A stretch of DNA of 64,000 bases from Zhengitettix transpicula (Eukaryota > Arthropoda > Insecta > Orthoptera > Tetrigidae). Below, one piece after another: positions 1 through 12,810 of the stretch. Numbering within the stretch: position 1 is the first letter of the stretch; each line of letters opens with the position of its first letter. Location: the NCBI GenBank assembly GCA_037074705.1, contig CM073593.1, forward strand, positions 107,634,238-107,698,237, read 5' to 3'. Both the position numbers and the translations under genes were made by a program. The notes under the pieces are model-generated. The model did not search any database. It saw nothing but the letters and a program-made list of their open reading frames with translations, and had not been told where the DNA came from.

Positions 1-1941
1 GGTTACCATCAACTGTTTCTTCTTTCAAGACAGCAACCATCCACGGAAATTCTGCAAACTGGGCTTCGTTGTCCTTATCTCCGGTAATTCGAAATCCAAC
101 ACCGTTTGGATTACGGAAACCGCATCCACGTTGCTCGTGAGGTTTTGGTGTGATCGGGTCTTCCTTGGAATTTGGTTTCTTGCAGCACACATCCAAGTAA
201 TTGTCACAAGGTCCTTCATTCATTCTGTAATGTGTTATTTGAAAACAGAAAAATAATTGTATTGATTCCAGATGGAAAAATATATAAAGTTACAAGTAAA
301 ATTTATATTCAAAGATATAGAAAGAAATCTTATAGATATAATCCTCAAGGCCATGGTTAAAATATTTAAGGTATGTGGATAGAAAACTGTCAACCAGACT
401 GAGAATTGAACCCCAGACCTTCCATTTACCAGGCACGTGCTTTGACCTGGTAAGCAGACAGTCATGGGTTCGATTCCCAGTACAGTCAACATTTTTTCAT
501 CCACATACCTTAAATATTAATTTATGTAATTATACTGCAGTAGTAGTCTAATTAATAAAATTCACACATAAAGGTGCAACATATGTAGATGTGCAATGAA
601 ATATTTTATTAATTGGGAACATGGAGGTAACAAGGAAAATAGTAACGATACATTTTTAAACATTTTCACCACACTAATGACAAACAAGCACAAATTATAT
701 AAAATTTTGAGTTTATGAAGTACAGCAATTTATTTATACGCTTGAGGAAGGCTTGGAATAATTTAGGGAAATTTGTATTTATCCAAGTTAAGAGACTTGC
801 TTTACAAGTCTTGAACATACGTCACACATGAAAAGACATTTCCCTGTTTTAATGACAGTTTAATCAAGTTATATTATATCAGTTAGGTGTTTTAATCATG
901 GTTAGCATTGGAAAATTAATAATAGCACTGAGGGAGATTATTTATAAAATAAATCCCAATAATGTGTTATGAATCAGCGGGTGCTCACTGGTGTGTTCCT
1001 TGTGTCTATCTCAAATCTGTGGTGATTCTGATGCACAGTGGACCACAAATATACATAAAAGATTTATAATTTTTTTTAACGTAGTTAAGTTAGTAACACC
1101 ATCAAAGGTTGTTAATTTTTTAAAAAAGGGTTGTGTAAATGCTCTATGAATAAGACTATCATAAAATCAGGCAATCATCCTTGTTAATAAATAAAATTCA
1201 TTTAGTAAAATCAGACTCAATTAAAATAGTCCACCAACCTGTGAAGTATGAAAATGTTTGGTTAACTTATATCTAATTAAAAGCTTTAAAAGCTATGGTG
1301 ACACCTAGAGATTTCTCCAGGAAAGGATGCTCTGAGCATACTTAAGCAACTGGGTTGCATACATAGACTGAGAGTATTTCAGTTTGGACTTTCACCAAGG
1401 TATTTTTGACCACAACCAAAATAAACTTTTATACAATTTCTGAGTTGAGAATCAAATATGATTCAAGAACTGGGAGATCATGAAAAACTATTTGGTTAGT
1501 ACAGATACAAAAGAAATGAAGTGTGATGGATCCCCAGAGACCAAAAATCATGCACTTCTGTTGTTTAGTTATCCTGGAGCCTGAATCATGTCGCGAGTAG
1601 TCAGTTCAGGGTTGATAGACTCACCCCGGTGGGTCATTTACAGAGGAAGGGAATGCCGACCTGATGTCAATGAGTCCCACTCCATCGGTGATGATGGTCT
1701 CGTTCTGGCACAGGTAGTAAGGCACACATTCACAGTCCAGGGCTTCTTGGTTGACCCTGGGAGGTTCTTCGTTGATATTGGTGCTGATTGTAGTAGTAGA
1801 AGTTGTTGTTGTCGTGGTCTTCGTGCCATTCTGCTTTGGTTTCTTGAACACCTCATCAATCAGAGTGTCCAAGCTCTGTGATTCCGTATGGGTAAATGTG
1901 GTGGCAATCACGATTGCTAACACGATCCAGAGAACCGTCAT
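1..1941 (-). CDS. SPH1: clip-domain serine protease homologue, PPAF2-like (3'-truncated by window edge)
   Basis: Two coding exons are visible, 1941-1661 and 224-1, joined by phase (AG|A gives Arg). The first exon encodes a signal peptide ([17 protein letters not shown]), a [10 protein letters not shown] stretch typical of PPAF2-like proteins, a Thr-rich run, and the first clip half CECVPYYLC ending GLIDI. The second begins R-MNEGPC and continues DNYLDVCC, which completes a six-cysteine clip domain. It then has RGCG (the linker Cys bridging to the protease-like domain) and EFPWMVAV, the start of the trypsin-like fold. There is no R-IVGG activation site. The rest, including the His and Ser positions, lies left of base 1. 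A TTTTTAG acceptor at about 1950-1956 suggests a further 5'-UTR exon upstream. Family knowledge: such secreted, inactive homologues act as cofactors for prophenoloxidase activation. It is less GC-rich and more conventional than SPH2-6. Calling it PPAF2-like is secure at family level; orthology is inferred. Confidence 0.87.
359..519. mobile_element. Small terminal-inverted-repeat element with tRNA-like B-box halves, in SPH1 intron
   Basis: The ends at about 361-380 and 499-518 are perfect or near-perfect inverted copies (ATTTAAGGTATGTGGAT and its complement). Inside, GGTTCGATTCC at about 467-480 and an inverted GGTTCAATTC at about 400-412 resemble pol III B boxes facing opposite ways. This looks like a MITE or a head-to-head pair of tRNA-derived SINE pieces. 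No complete tRNA cloverleaf can be drawn. Confidence 0.6.
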
Positions 1942-1949
1942 CTTGTCGT

Positions 1950-4140
1950 CTAAAAACAGGCAATGCAGAGATATTAATTTTCAGGAACCCACTTTTATTA
2001 AATATAAATATAATAGTTGAATTTTTAAATGGAAGATGAAGTATTATTTTCTAGTCACATACAGTAGAAAACCTGTAATAATAGGTGAATGTGTCATGTC
2101 AAAGCTAAATATTAAAATACTAGAACAAGTTAAAATGTGTGCAAAGGGTTAATCGAAAATAAACAAATAATGAACACGTCGACACATTCCACATCGTCAA
2201 AGGTTGGTTTATCTACAGGATCCATGGAATAAGACTTCTTCTTATAATCTGAGACCTTACAATTCTATAAATTTTCTATACAACCCTTGGAAGGTTTGGA
2301 CTGACAAAAAAGGTTTTGTAATGAGCAGTAAGTCAATGAGTCACCTTCACCTGAGTGTGTCAAGTGAGTCGACAAACCTTGACATCAAATTTGAAAGAAC
2401 ACAACATTGAAATGACACACGTAATTATTGTAGAGTAGCTTTTGAATATTCTATCTCATTTAAGGTTTTATTAAGGTAGTGAAAAATATTTTGTAATTGT
2501 TTAAGTTCAATAATCACTTAATCTTATCACTACTTAGTGCCAATTTATTTTAATCAAACGTGGGAAGATATTTAGTTCTATCTGAGTGCATATAAGATTT
2601 GTGGTTCCACAAGGTTCTAAATTAGGCCCAAGATTATTCCAAATTTAAACGAATGACCAAGGTGTAATACTTTAAGTGATTAAGGCATATTAATTAAAAC
2701 AAACATATTTAATGATCTCCAATCTTACATTCAACAGGTTTTTAAATTGAATTTCTGTAAAAAGACTTACTCTAAATTGTGATAAACCACACTACCATCT
2801 TCACTTTGTATCAAGGATCATTGTACATGTTGTTTTTTTTTTTAAAAAAAAGTATCGTATGACTCTAGATGAATTAAGTGTTTATACTAACTATATACGA
2901 TATGAAATTAAGTTTAATATAAAGAACTATAAATTCCTTTACTGAGTTGTAGAAGTTTGTGAAATTTACAATTAATACTCCTATTTTCTGCTAATCAATG
3001 TAAAAATAAATTTTAAAAAAGCCCAGATATTAAGAATCAGCAGTTTTTAAAGTGATCTGGTGTCGTCGTAGACAGAGGTACAACACACCGCCGCTGATAT
3101 TTCCCAACAAGAAGGGAAAAAAACAACCTCGCCACGTTTTGTAACCGCTAATTTTAAAGCCATGCTCCAGGCATCGAGTGGTAACAGCGTTTCTGTCTTT
3201 GTTCTTTCTCGCCTTCATTACAAGCACCTTCAAGTACGAGGCCGTCGAGAATCAACCGATGCATTAATCAACACTCAGCATCACCAACCCAAGTGAAGAT
3301 TCTGTCAATGCGGAAGGGACTGACCATGTTACATGTATCATGTGTCATGTTCATGGGTCACGTGTGCTTTCACTCATTAAGAGACTGGACTTTGCGTGCG
3401 GCAGTTGTCAGCTCCTTGACCCACCAAACTCGCCATGGCCCGGGCTCGTTTCTCCTCTGACTGTGCTGAGTGCGTAAGGTCTCGACTTTTCCATCCACCA
3501 CAGTCTCGTTATACGATCCATTCAAATAACTCCAGGGAGATTAATTTCACCTCTGAAAGATGTTCTGGTTCCGGCGGCGGATAATCTGGGTCGGTCGCTT
3601 CCAGAGGATACGAAAAAAAAAAGTCCGGACGTTGGTTGGTAACGAAGCGACCGCAAGTTTCCATCTCGACGGCGGTTCGTTTTACGTAATGCAGGAGGTT
3701 GAAGATGGCTCCTTACAAACCATTTAACCGCCAAGGTTACACGTAGATTTGCATCATCGTCGTGGTCGAGGGAACCTAACAGACTCGTCGAGAAGACGCA
3801 GTGCTGCCACATCCAACGCCTTGAAGGTTCTCTTACTTTTAAACACCCGAGGATTATGATATATCACAGTCTGACAATTTTACATGAGATTCAGTTTTCT
3901 CAAAACGACTGGAAGGTTCGGGGTCTGAAATTCAATCTTGAAGTAGTTTTATTTTATCCAAAAACCTCTTTACACTGGAAATGGAACACGTCCAAAATTG
4001 TATAATAATAGAAATCAGATTATTAAGACAAGAAACCATGACAGGAGTTGAATCAACACAGGAAATACTGGAAAACTACAGAGTCCTAGGTTTTAGAACA
4101 ATGAACCTGAAATGGAGGCTCGTGTAATCAGGAAAATAAC
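1950..4140. other. AT-rich intergenic stretch
   Basis: Between SPH1 and the first repeats I see no supported gene. 2560-2670 carries a reverse-transcriptase scrap (listed separately). 3040-3850 is more GC-rich and may be promoter-proximal, but no exon is convincing. Confidence 0.5.
2570..2670 (+). pseudogene. Non-LTR retrotransposon reverse transcriptase scrap
   Basis: Reading from 2601 gives VVPQGSKLGPRLFQI, then a stop and TND. This is recognisable as the conserved PQGS-LGPLLF-YINDL block of non-LTR reverse transcriptases. It is too short and broken to assign a clade. Confidence 0.55.
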
Positions 4141-4149
4141 ACATTTAAC

Positions 4150-4430
4150 TGATGATGATGATGATGTATTGCCTGGAAAGTATTTTATAAATACGAGGAA
4201 AAGAAAGAGGTTCAAGTATTGATCCCTGCGGCGCCCCACACTCTGCAATATTTATTTCATGCTGGATATTTGGACAAGAAAAGTGCCGTGAAGAGACTGG
4301 TGAATTTATTAACAAATGAAGGCGACGATAGGATCGCAGAGAAACTTGGATCAAGGATTCTGTAGCCGAAATAAATGATTTGTTAATGTGAAAACCTTGT
4401 GGTACTGAGTTACTGTTCAGGATTTCCAAA
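4150..4430 (-). pseudogene. Non-LTR retrotransposon reverse transcriptase fragment
   Basis: The minus-strand frame ends ECGAPQGSILEPLSFPRIYKIL, matching the G-PQGSILGPLLF-YINDL catalytic-neighbour motif of non-LTR reverse transcriptases. Only about 90 codons remain open and no YADD box is visible, so this is a dead fragment. Confidence 0.65.
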
Positions 4431-4767
4431 AATTTAGCTGACTTCAGTAGTTCTTAAGACTGTTGGCCGTAACACGGGGGGAAATCTAGGTGCTGTCTCT
4501 AGAAATATGGTCTGCGAGGATCACAGGAAACACAAGGGCTGCTGGGAATGACACAGAGTGGTAACAGAGGCAAGGAAATAATTGGAAAACAAGGCTGACG
4601 GTGTGCGATCATCTCATAGGCCCCCTTTTTTTGGTCCTCGCCACGCCTAATCCACTTTCCTGACACGAAATAACCATTTTCATGAGATTTAACGTCTCAA
4701 AACTAGAAGCCGATATCGCAAAAATAGGATTCAACACTCGCGTGTGACGTAAATCTTCCAGGGGAAG

Positions 4768-5311
4768 TCTGCAAGAATGTTCTCTCGCAAGGGATGTTCT
4801 CTCGCAGGCAGAACCTTGTAGGAGAGACAGGAAGGGGCTACCTTTGGGGATGCCTCCTCCTCTCTCCGTTTTTGAAGTAAGGTTCCCACAAGCCGAGGCA
4901 CCTGTTTTCAGAGGTGTATGTTCCGGGGTCACAGACCTTGGGCATACGGTAAGAGTTGTTCGCTATTCCCATTGGAATAGTCGGCCAGCTGCCTCCTAAA
5001 CTGGTCGAGGTACGGAGAAGGGAATGCTGCGTCCCCACAGGAAACTCCTCTGCCGCCATCCAGGGAAGGGCGTGGGACAAGTACCCAATGCCCGACCTAC
5101 CTGATGCAGGTTTTTCTAGGGTTTTCCCTGTATTACTTTTAGGCGAATGCCTGGTAAGATCCTTAAACCATAGCCCGGGGGCCCCTAGTTAACCCTTGGC
5201 TACCTTCTTCTACCCTTCCGCATCCCCCCTTTCAAATCCCTTCCTATGCTATTAAAGAGGAGTTGCCATAATGTGGATTACCCTCGTGTAGCCTGTTACC
5301 CTAAAAAAAAA
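4768..5311 (-). mobile_element. SINE-like element, copy A
   Basis: Near full-length copy of a ~500-bp dispersed element. In this orientation it begins with hairpin units (GCGAGGG...CTCTCGC) and ends TAGCCTGTTACCCTAAAAAAAA, i.e. with an A-rich tail. Fourteen copies are in the window, on both strands. Open frames inside differ between copies, so it is treated as non-coding. Confidence 0.75.
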
Positions 5312-5648
5312 TCTTCCAGGAAAAACCAATTGGTTTTTTTTCTCCTCCGAGAACGAAACCAACGGCGACACCCGACGTGAAGGTTAATACGTTCGACCTT
5401 TTCGTCAGCCAAAATGGGAGGAGCGTGTACGAAAGCAAAAGGAAATTGCGCAATGAAACGTATCGAGCGACCAAAACAGAACCGTACTTCCTCTCAGGAC
5501 ATCAGCTCGATTAGCCCAATATGGCGGCGGCGGCGCAACAGACAACGTCAACAACTGCAGCATCCGCCATTTTACCCACATGAAATTATAACAGACAATC
5601 AAAGAAAGAAAAAATTTACAACAACACAAAAAATTAAAAAGTGAATAA

Positions 5649-5680
5649 GACGTTTCGGTCACCTGCTGCGGTCTTTGTCG
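5649..5680 (-). other. Degenerate hammerhead-like core
   Basis: Minus strand: a TCGACAAAG relic of the CTGANGA box, then about 20 bases, then GAAACGTC. Likely a decayed member of the dispersed motif. Confidence 0.3.
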
Positions 5681-5843
5681 ATACCAGAGAAGACTCACGT
5701 GACGTAGCCAAAGTTACAAAGAATATAAACAAAGATTATTTAAGGAACCATCATAAATACCGTTTAAATGACAAGTGTCTTGTTTAACATTTAAAGAAAA
5801 TCTGTTTGCCTGAACATGGAACATTCCAGAGATTATCCCTATA

Positions 5844-6070
5844 TTAAAATATTATCTTCCTTATCTCTAATAATAATAATAGGATTATCAGAATCATTAA
5901 GATCCAAAAACAGGAGGATGTTTGTAAGGTGGTAATTTTACATTTAGATTTATTTACCTCTATTTTACTTAACAAAGATCGTTTAGTCCGGCCGGTGTAA
6001 CAAGACGAGCAACTAATTTTATAAACACCATTATGGACATCCATAGTATTTATGTATTTACTACTATTCA
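5844..6070 (-). pseudogene. Penelope-like element GIY-YIG fragment
   Basis: The minus frame reads NGVYKISCSSCYTGRTKRSL, matching the GVYKI...CxxCYIGxTxRSL start of the GIY-YIG endonuclease domain carried by Penelope-like retroelements. The frame then loses similarity, so this is a remnant. Confidence 0.65.
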
Positions 6071-6959
6071 TGTTTTTTTTAAAAAAACAAAAAACAAAGT
6101 ATGGCAAATTAGTTTTTGGAACTAATGTGTGGTGGCAAAACTTCCAAAAATTTGGTGAAATTTTTAAATAGTGATAAATAGAAAAGGCATGAAGATGCTA
6201 TAATCTAGTACCGAAACGTTTTTTTATAATTTAATAAATAAATTGTATGTTAATTGGTCATAAACTGAATTATCTAAATTAATAAATAGTTATTTAAAAT
6301 ATTTTTACAGACACAGTGGGGTGGGGGCTGTTTTGTGATCAGTCTCAAAATTGTGATATAATTTTAACCTTCTATATTAATAAATGCTATGAGGGATTTT
6401 TTTAAAATAATAATTAAAATTGATATTGTTGACTGACAAAAGAAAACTGTGATGTAAATAAAAGATATATTAAAGTCCCATTAGTTTATTTATTGAACAA
6501 CTTGTGAATTCACCCAGGGTGGTTTCCAGTTCTACAGTAACCACAGTCACTTGTGTCATAGAAAGTAAATCAGAAAGAGTTGATGATACATTTAGTTTTA
6601 TTACAACACTGTACTTGCAGACACACACACACACACACACATGACTACACGACTATGGTCATGTTAAACCCCCAAAGTTTCCTGCCTGAATTGTCAAATT
6701 AAAGGTAATAAATTAATTAACTGTTTATTTTTAAATGAGAGATTAATAAATTAATTAATGATACATCCTGAAACAGAAAAAAAATAGGTGATAGTATACA
6801 TAAAAAATACTAGTACACAGGTGTGAGGTGTAGAGGTGGGATTAGTTCCAGCGAACAAAAACAGGTAAAATTAATTAACCAAACCAAAACAAAAAAAAAT
6901 ACCACCCCACAACGTTTCTGAAATCATGGCCGCCTCTTTAATTAAGGTGTAGAGATGAG

Positions 6960-7082
6960 ATTAACTGACTGTGATACCTGCTACATAGGACTGACTAAGA
7001 AGGTCATTACACATCAAAGTATCAAGCATCTCAAGCACAGTCCAAAAGCCAGACACTGTCCTAGAATTCAAAGGTTGTAGGG
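6960..7082 (+). pseudogene. Penelope-like element GIY-YIG fragment
   Basis: Plus-strand translation from 6961 gives LTDCDTCYIGLTKKVITHQS, then KHLKHSPKAR and a stop at 7080. The CYIGLTKK block resembles the same GIY-YIG endonuclease domain. Nothing recognisable lies upstream. Confidence 0.55.
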
Positions 7083-7825
7083 ACACAGTGTTGTATTTCA
7101 TTCTAATTTTGTCCTCTCTCTCTTCTTTTTTTCGGGCCATGTCCTTTATTTAATTGTTAAACTAATGAGGACGTTCTCATTATGAGAGACATTTTATAAC
7201 AACCGCAACCATTATTATGAAAATAATTCTCTTCGACCGTCCTTGAGACCAGCTTTGAGGAAGCGTGGGAAGTGAAGGTCTCTGATTATTATCTAGAATT
7301 GTCTGGGGGTTGATGGCTTCAAGGAAATGGCTGGGGTTTTATCACATCAGCGGTCACGTGGAGATCTTCCTCAAGAAGTTTTGATACTAGGAAGAGTAAC
7401 GTGCGGTTAAAAAAAAAGGATACAAACGCTGTACCAAGAAGAAGATGGATGTTTAAGCCTCAATACTTCATAAGATATAAATCATTAAGGGTTGAGATTT
7501 TTTTTTACATGGACAGGGGAAAGAGGGGATGCGGATGGGAGAACAAGGCTAGGATATACAGGCCTAAGGATCGTACTAAGCACAGGGAGGGGGGGGGAAC
7601 CGTAATAAAACCCTGCATCAGGTACGACTGACGCTTGTCCCACACGCCCTTGAACTTTGGGAAGACCCAGCCAGCATTCACATCACCATGCCTCAAACCA
7701 GGCAGCTGGCCGACTTTTCCCAATTGGATTTTTCGTATCAAACTATAAATTATCCGAGATATTAATATAGTTTTTCAAAACTAGTCATAATAAAATATTT
7801 ATAATTCCTTACTACTCAAATATCG

Positions 7826-7856
7826 ACGTTTCATCCTTACTTCAAGACCTTATCAG
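7826..7856 (-). ncRNA. Hammerhead-like motif (mutated core)
   Basis: Minus strand CTGATAA, G, GTCTT...AAGGAT, GAAACGTC. The G of the CTGATGA box is mutated, so no activity is expected. Confidence 0.35.
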
Positions 7857-7978
7857 GTGTTAATTTATAAATACTCTGGCCTTCAAAGACTTTACAAAAT
7901 TGAAGTAAACAAACTTGAGTTTTTAAATTTAAATATTGGTTTTCTTTTCTATACTTTGTAGGGCTTCTTAATTAATAC

Positions 7979-8010
7979 CTGAAGCGGTTCTAGAGTGAGG
8001 ATGAAACGTC
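7979..8010 (+). ncRNA. Hammerhead-like motif (mutated core)
   Basis: CTGAAGC, G, a GTTCT/AGGAT hairpin, then GAAACGTC. The final A of CTGANGA is C. Confidence 0.38.
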
Positions 8011-8139
8011 TTGTCGGTCTACGACGACGAATTTACAATTATTGATATTAAAATATTGTATTCCGACTTCTTTGGTCATTAATAATGGAAATTCATTTAG
8101 GATGTCCAAAGGAGCAACACACAACCTCAAACTCTCGAC

Positions 8140-8306
8140 CTGTGAAGAAGTCGTAAATTAAGGACGAAACGTTGTGCTGTTGTATTTACTGTCAATGACT
8201 TTATTAAACCTTTCATGGCTTATTTAATTTAATATAAAAAAAAGAAATATCAAATTAAAGCCTCATCTATCGTCATGATGAAGTCCAAAATTAGGGTCGA
8301 AACGTT
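8140..8306 (+). ncRNA. Two degenerate hammerhead-like motifs
   Basis: 8140-8172 reads CTGTGAAGA, A, GTC...GGAC, GAAACGTTGTG. 8274-8306 reads CATGATGA, A, GTCC...GGGTC, GAAACGTTG. Both have damaged first boxes but retain the GAAACGTTG box and part of the stem. Confidence 0.35.
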
Positions 8307-8670
8307 GAGCTTTCTACATATTTAACTTGTCCTGACATATTTTAAAAGTGTACGAGGGATTTTTTAATTAGCGGCTCACTAATTTGGTGAAGATTATTTC
8401 ACTACTAATTGAAAACTTACAATCTTAGATTGATTAAGTTAAGAAATATTAGTTTTGATTCATAATTACTCATTTATCTACTTATTTTATTAATTATACG
8501 GTCATAAAAGTATTATTAATAATAATTGTAGTAGAAATAGCAATTGGGATAATAATAATATAATTAGTCACGAAATCACGATCAAATGATTTTAAATGGA
8601 GATGTTAACCGCAGTTTAATTAGCAATGGATTATAGAAATTTGTTAATAGACTTTGTTAATCACATTATT

Positions 8671-8691
8671 AGGCATTTAACAAATTTCTAT

Positions 8692-8733
<42 letters not shown>

Positions 8734-8754
8734 ATAGAAATTTGTTAAATGCCT
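8671..8754. repeat. Perfect 84-bp palindrome with (TA)n centre
   Basis: AGGCATTTAACAAATTTC at 8671 is matched by its inverted copy ending at 8754, with a TATA run between. A third, direct partial copy lies at 8627-8650 and another (TA)n run at 8764-8793. It is likely cruciform-prone and related to a small foldback element. Confidence 0.75.
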
Positions 8755-8760
8755 AAATGC

Positions 8761-8799
<39 letters not shown>

Positions 8800-8939
8800 A
8801 ACACCTTTTTAGTAACAATCAGCTTACAACGATTAAAAGATTATTGTAGGTTTTTTTTATAGAGGGATAACAGTGTAAATCCTTCATGAACTCCTAAGAG
8901 GGGTGGACTCCATCTATATGATAGTGATTTTTACAACAC

Positions 8940-8974
8940 CTGATGAGGTCCCACATTATTAGGGATGAAACGTT
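8940..8974 (+). ncRNA. Hammerhead ribozyme-like motif (intact boxes)
   Basis: CTGATGA, G, a GTCCC/GGGAT stem with loop ACATTATTA, then GAAACGTT. The flanks ACAAC (upstream) and GTTGT (downstream) can pair as helix I. Both conserved boxes of the hammerhead core are intact, but one extra base sits between the first box and helix II. Confidence 0.5.
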
Positions 8975-10399
8975 GTTGTGTTCATTGCAATGTTTACATT
9001 ATTAAAATAATATTTAATCCATTCATTTAATAAAAATCTTTTATTTTTGACTTGATTGGGCAACACACACACACACACACACACTTATTAATTAATATGT
9101 CAGAGTAAACTTAAATTTAATTACATATTTCTTAAAATTGGCCAAACAGCCAGGGCAAAATTATTAATGAACACAATACAACCCTTAAGCAGATGATGAC
9201 TGCTTAATATTGCAATGAAAAATCCTGCTGGATGATTCACCAGTTTAAATGATCTTTTCTTAAAAAGTTATTGCATAAAATTATTTTGAATAAATATATA
9301 ATTTTTTTTAAAAAAACACACATGACCTTGTAACCGTGTTTGTTGCAACTTTGCAAATATTTTCAAAAATTTTAATTAGAAAATCTTTGGAAGTGTTAAC
9401 AAAAAAAATACACTTTCAAGGTTTTCAATGTTTAAATTTCAATTTTTTTTAAAATTAAGATATAAAATAATTTTGAATAATCTTAAAATAAACACGTGGC
9501 CTTGTAACCTTTTAAAATTTATTTAAAAACCTTTTTTTGATTCAATATTAATAATTTTTTGAAACCCAACAATTGGATGTGTTAACAATCAAATTTTTTA
9601 AGGATGTTCCAGATCTTCCAGGAAATTTTAGATTCTAGTATTAATCAATTATTAAGGACTATTGATCAGCTGATGAATTTCCAAATTACTTACTCACATT
9701 ATTAATTAATTATTTCCCCGACTGACCGCCCATTATATTTATGTATTTATTATGTTATAAACATCGATATGACATATTATTTACCATACTCGTTCCTTAA
9801 TAATTGTTTACTGTATGTTTCGTTTTGTTCACACTTGCCTTTACACTTATAAACTACGAGAAAACGCACAATGATCGTATCACGTGAGGCAGGATCTGAG
9901 GAATAATTTTGTAGTTTCCACGTGGTCCTTCGACGACTGTACCTTGTGGTTTCCTTACGTAACTTTGTTTGTTTTCGCGCTGCGCCTGGAAGTTTCTGTG
10001 CAAGTAAAATTTTCACCAAAGTGTCGTGATGTTTGGACATCGTCAGGGAGTGCCCGGGGGGGGGGGGGGGGGTCCTCCTCTGGTGCCGACGAATGGAGCA
10101 AGCCTGTTCGTACCGGAAAAACCAAAAACGTCGACGATAACTGACGATGGAAACCTGAAGACAGGGGGGTTGAACAACAGTGGGTGGTGTAACCGACTGG
10201 CTGTAACTCAACCCCAACTAGACCGACCCAGGGGGGTGCGCTTGAAAATAAACGAATTTAATAGTGAAAAGACAACCGTAATGTACAAGGCAACAACAGT
10301 AAATCAGTGAATAAACAATAAAGTAGGCAGAAGATAGAAAAAAAAATCAATACATGCAATGAATAATTAATTTCAAAATAAAAGGCAACACACTACGCC

Positions 10400-10431
10400 A
10401 CGTTTCGGCATTATTTCTTGTTTATCCTCAG
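10400..10431 (-). ncRNA. Hammerhead-like motif
   Basis: Minus strand CTGAGGA then an 18-base spacer with a poor stem, then GAAACGT. Boxes fit; helix II is weak. Confidence 0.35.
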
Positions 10432-10556
10432 GTGCTGTGAAGTTTAAGGAAAAATTTCGCGGAACGATTAAGCTAATTAAACTAAAGACTGTCAACACAG
10501 CCAAATTAATCACAAATACTTTAATAACACACACACAGAAACCAACTATAAGACGA

Positions 10557-10585
10557 CGTTTCGTCCTCAATATAGGACATCGTCG
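10557..10585 (-). ncRNA. Hammerhead-like motif with perfect helix II
   Basis: Minus strand CGACGA, T, GTCCT/AGGAC stem with a six-base loop, then GAAACGTC. The first box has a T-to-C change. Confidence 0.42.
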
Positions 10586-10736
10586 GTGTGTACAATGGAG
10601 TTAAATAATTTTATATTCTTTACGTAATAATTTTTTTCTATAAATACATAGATAAATATTGACGTTGATAAGAGCTTCCAAAGAAATAGAATAATTTATG
10701 CCAATGTGTGGTAAATTATTTACTCTCTACTACTCT

Positions 10737-10768
10737 ATGATGATGCCTTTAATAGACGCCGAAACGTC
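10737..10768 (+). ncRNA. Hammerhead-like motif (degenerate)
   Basis: ATGATGA, T, GCCT...CGCC, GAAACGTC. The second box is conserved and the first lacks its C. Confidence 0.33.
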
Positions 10769-12810
10769 TTGTCAAATTTTTCCTTTTTTACGTTATTAGA
10801 AAAATGATTTACGACTAATTTGGCAGAGTTCACATACATTTAGAAAAATAAATTATGTTAAACAGTGAAAGGTTTTTTTATTTGGGAACTTTGTGAATTC
10901 GTTACGAATAAAATTCTCGGTTTATTTTAATCAACCCTTGACAAATATTTTAGGTAACAACGTTTCGACCGGAAGTTGACGAAAATAATTTTACGCAGTT
11001 ATTGGCAAATTTTAAGGTATATTTTCTCCAAGTTCTGTGTAATATTGACTAGTCCCATATTTTTGGCAACCCACTATAACTACATGACGCAAAATAAAGG
11101 CATCATAAAGGGTTTAAAATATATATGTTTACACGTATACAACCTCAGTCTTCGTCACTGGTTGTTTCTTTACTTTTCTCTTCCAAACACTGATGGTTGT
11201 TATTATTATTGTATATTCTTTTGTTCACTTCCATAAAAAATATTAATATTATTCATGAAACAAGTAATGAAGAATCGTGTTTAATCAACGCCATCTGGAC
11301 GGGAAATCCGAGTAATAATTCCAGCAGTAAATTCTATTTTTTTTCTCCCTCGGGGTGGGGGTGGGGGAGGGCGGAAACCACACGGAAATTATTTACCCCC
11401 TTGTAATACAAGAAAAATTCTAAACTCGTTAATTATCTGTCACGTGTCAGCAATGACAGGAAAAATATCCAATTAATAATCATAATTCCAATTAATTAAT
11501 GCGCAGTCAGTTAGTTAAGGTTTGTAATAAAGATATTGAATTAATTAGTAATAAACAAACAATTGACATTCAACATGTTTCAATCCATCATTTAATTAAT
11601 TACAATTAATTAATGTCGACTTTTCCGAATGTCGCTAATCAGTTTCGACGTAGGTTAAGGAATCTACAATAATTATGGGGTATTGTATATATATATATAT
11701 ATATATTATAGTTACAGAATTTTCATTATTATTTCTATGCAGTTATTTCATTTGTGTTGGACAGGGAAATTTGTGTTCCTGTTTTTTTTTCAGCATTTTT
11801 ATTTCTAATTGTCTAATTGCAGCATCCCAAAAAAATTACATTGTAACATTATGTAATGACGTGTCCTAATTCCTCACACGAGGACTAATTGAAATAAAAT
11901 AAATCAAATAAAAAATATTACATATATTTTATTGTAACACTTAATTAATTTTTATCTGGTCAGCGTAGTGAAGTGGTTTATAATTAGAAAAGTGAAGTGG
12001 AAACAAATCAAGTTGAGGGGGGGGGTTTCTGTTGTTGTGTTTTTTCCCCCCCAGGTAAATAATAATAAAAGGTATACAAAGACAGTTGATTTGGGTTATA
12101 CATGTGATTGCATATATGTTATTTTAGTAGCTACAGCTACCAGTAGTAGATAAATAATAACGATAATTTAAATACCATAAGAGACGAGGAAATTAGAGGG
12201 GAGAAAAATGCGGGATCGTGAAACTAAGAGACAGAATAGGGATTAGTAAGCTGTAGTGATGAGAATGAAGAGGCAAAACCTAGTACTTTCTGAGAAAAAA
12301 AAAGGCCGCGGATTGATACAGCGACTAGAAAACACTCAAGAAATACTGAATTAATTAAAAAAAACCGTAGTGATTTTTTTATACTGCTTTGTAAACTCTT
12401 GTGTATAAAAACCCACATAAAAACAGATCCTGATAAATAAATTCACAATTAAAATTATAATAAACTAATTATTATGCTTCTACACGACAGCTGTGAAAAA
12501 TTTTTCAGTGTTGTACCTATGACGGTTTCCGAGGTGTCTGAAGGATTTTAAACATTTGCAAACTTACGAGGGCCTTCCGGGACTCACCCCTTTTAAATAA
12601 TAAATGTTTATGAGAAACGAATGGCACAAGGGAGCAAGGCATTGTGGGAAACCCTCAGCGATGAGAGAGGAAACATTTTCACACGTCCTCGAGGATTGAT
12701 CCTTACACGCTGCTGTAATTGGATCTAGAGAAACCCAATTAACGTCTGTGAGACTAATGAACGGACAGAAATCAAATTTTGAACGACAGATAATTTTAAA
12801 AGTGAGTACA

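Noticed and set aside
394..490. tRNA gene
   Set aside because: A B-box-like GGTTCGATTCC is present but no acceptor or anticodon stems can be formed. It is better explained as part of the inverted-repeat element.
3433..3481. Small first exon, ATGGCCCGG to a GTAAGG donor
   Set aside because: Only about 13 codons, no signal peptide or partner exon; chance match is likely.
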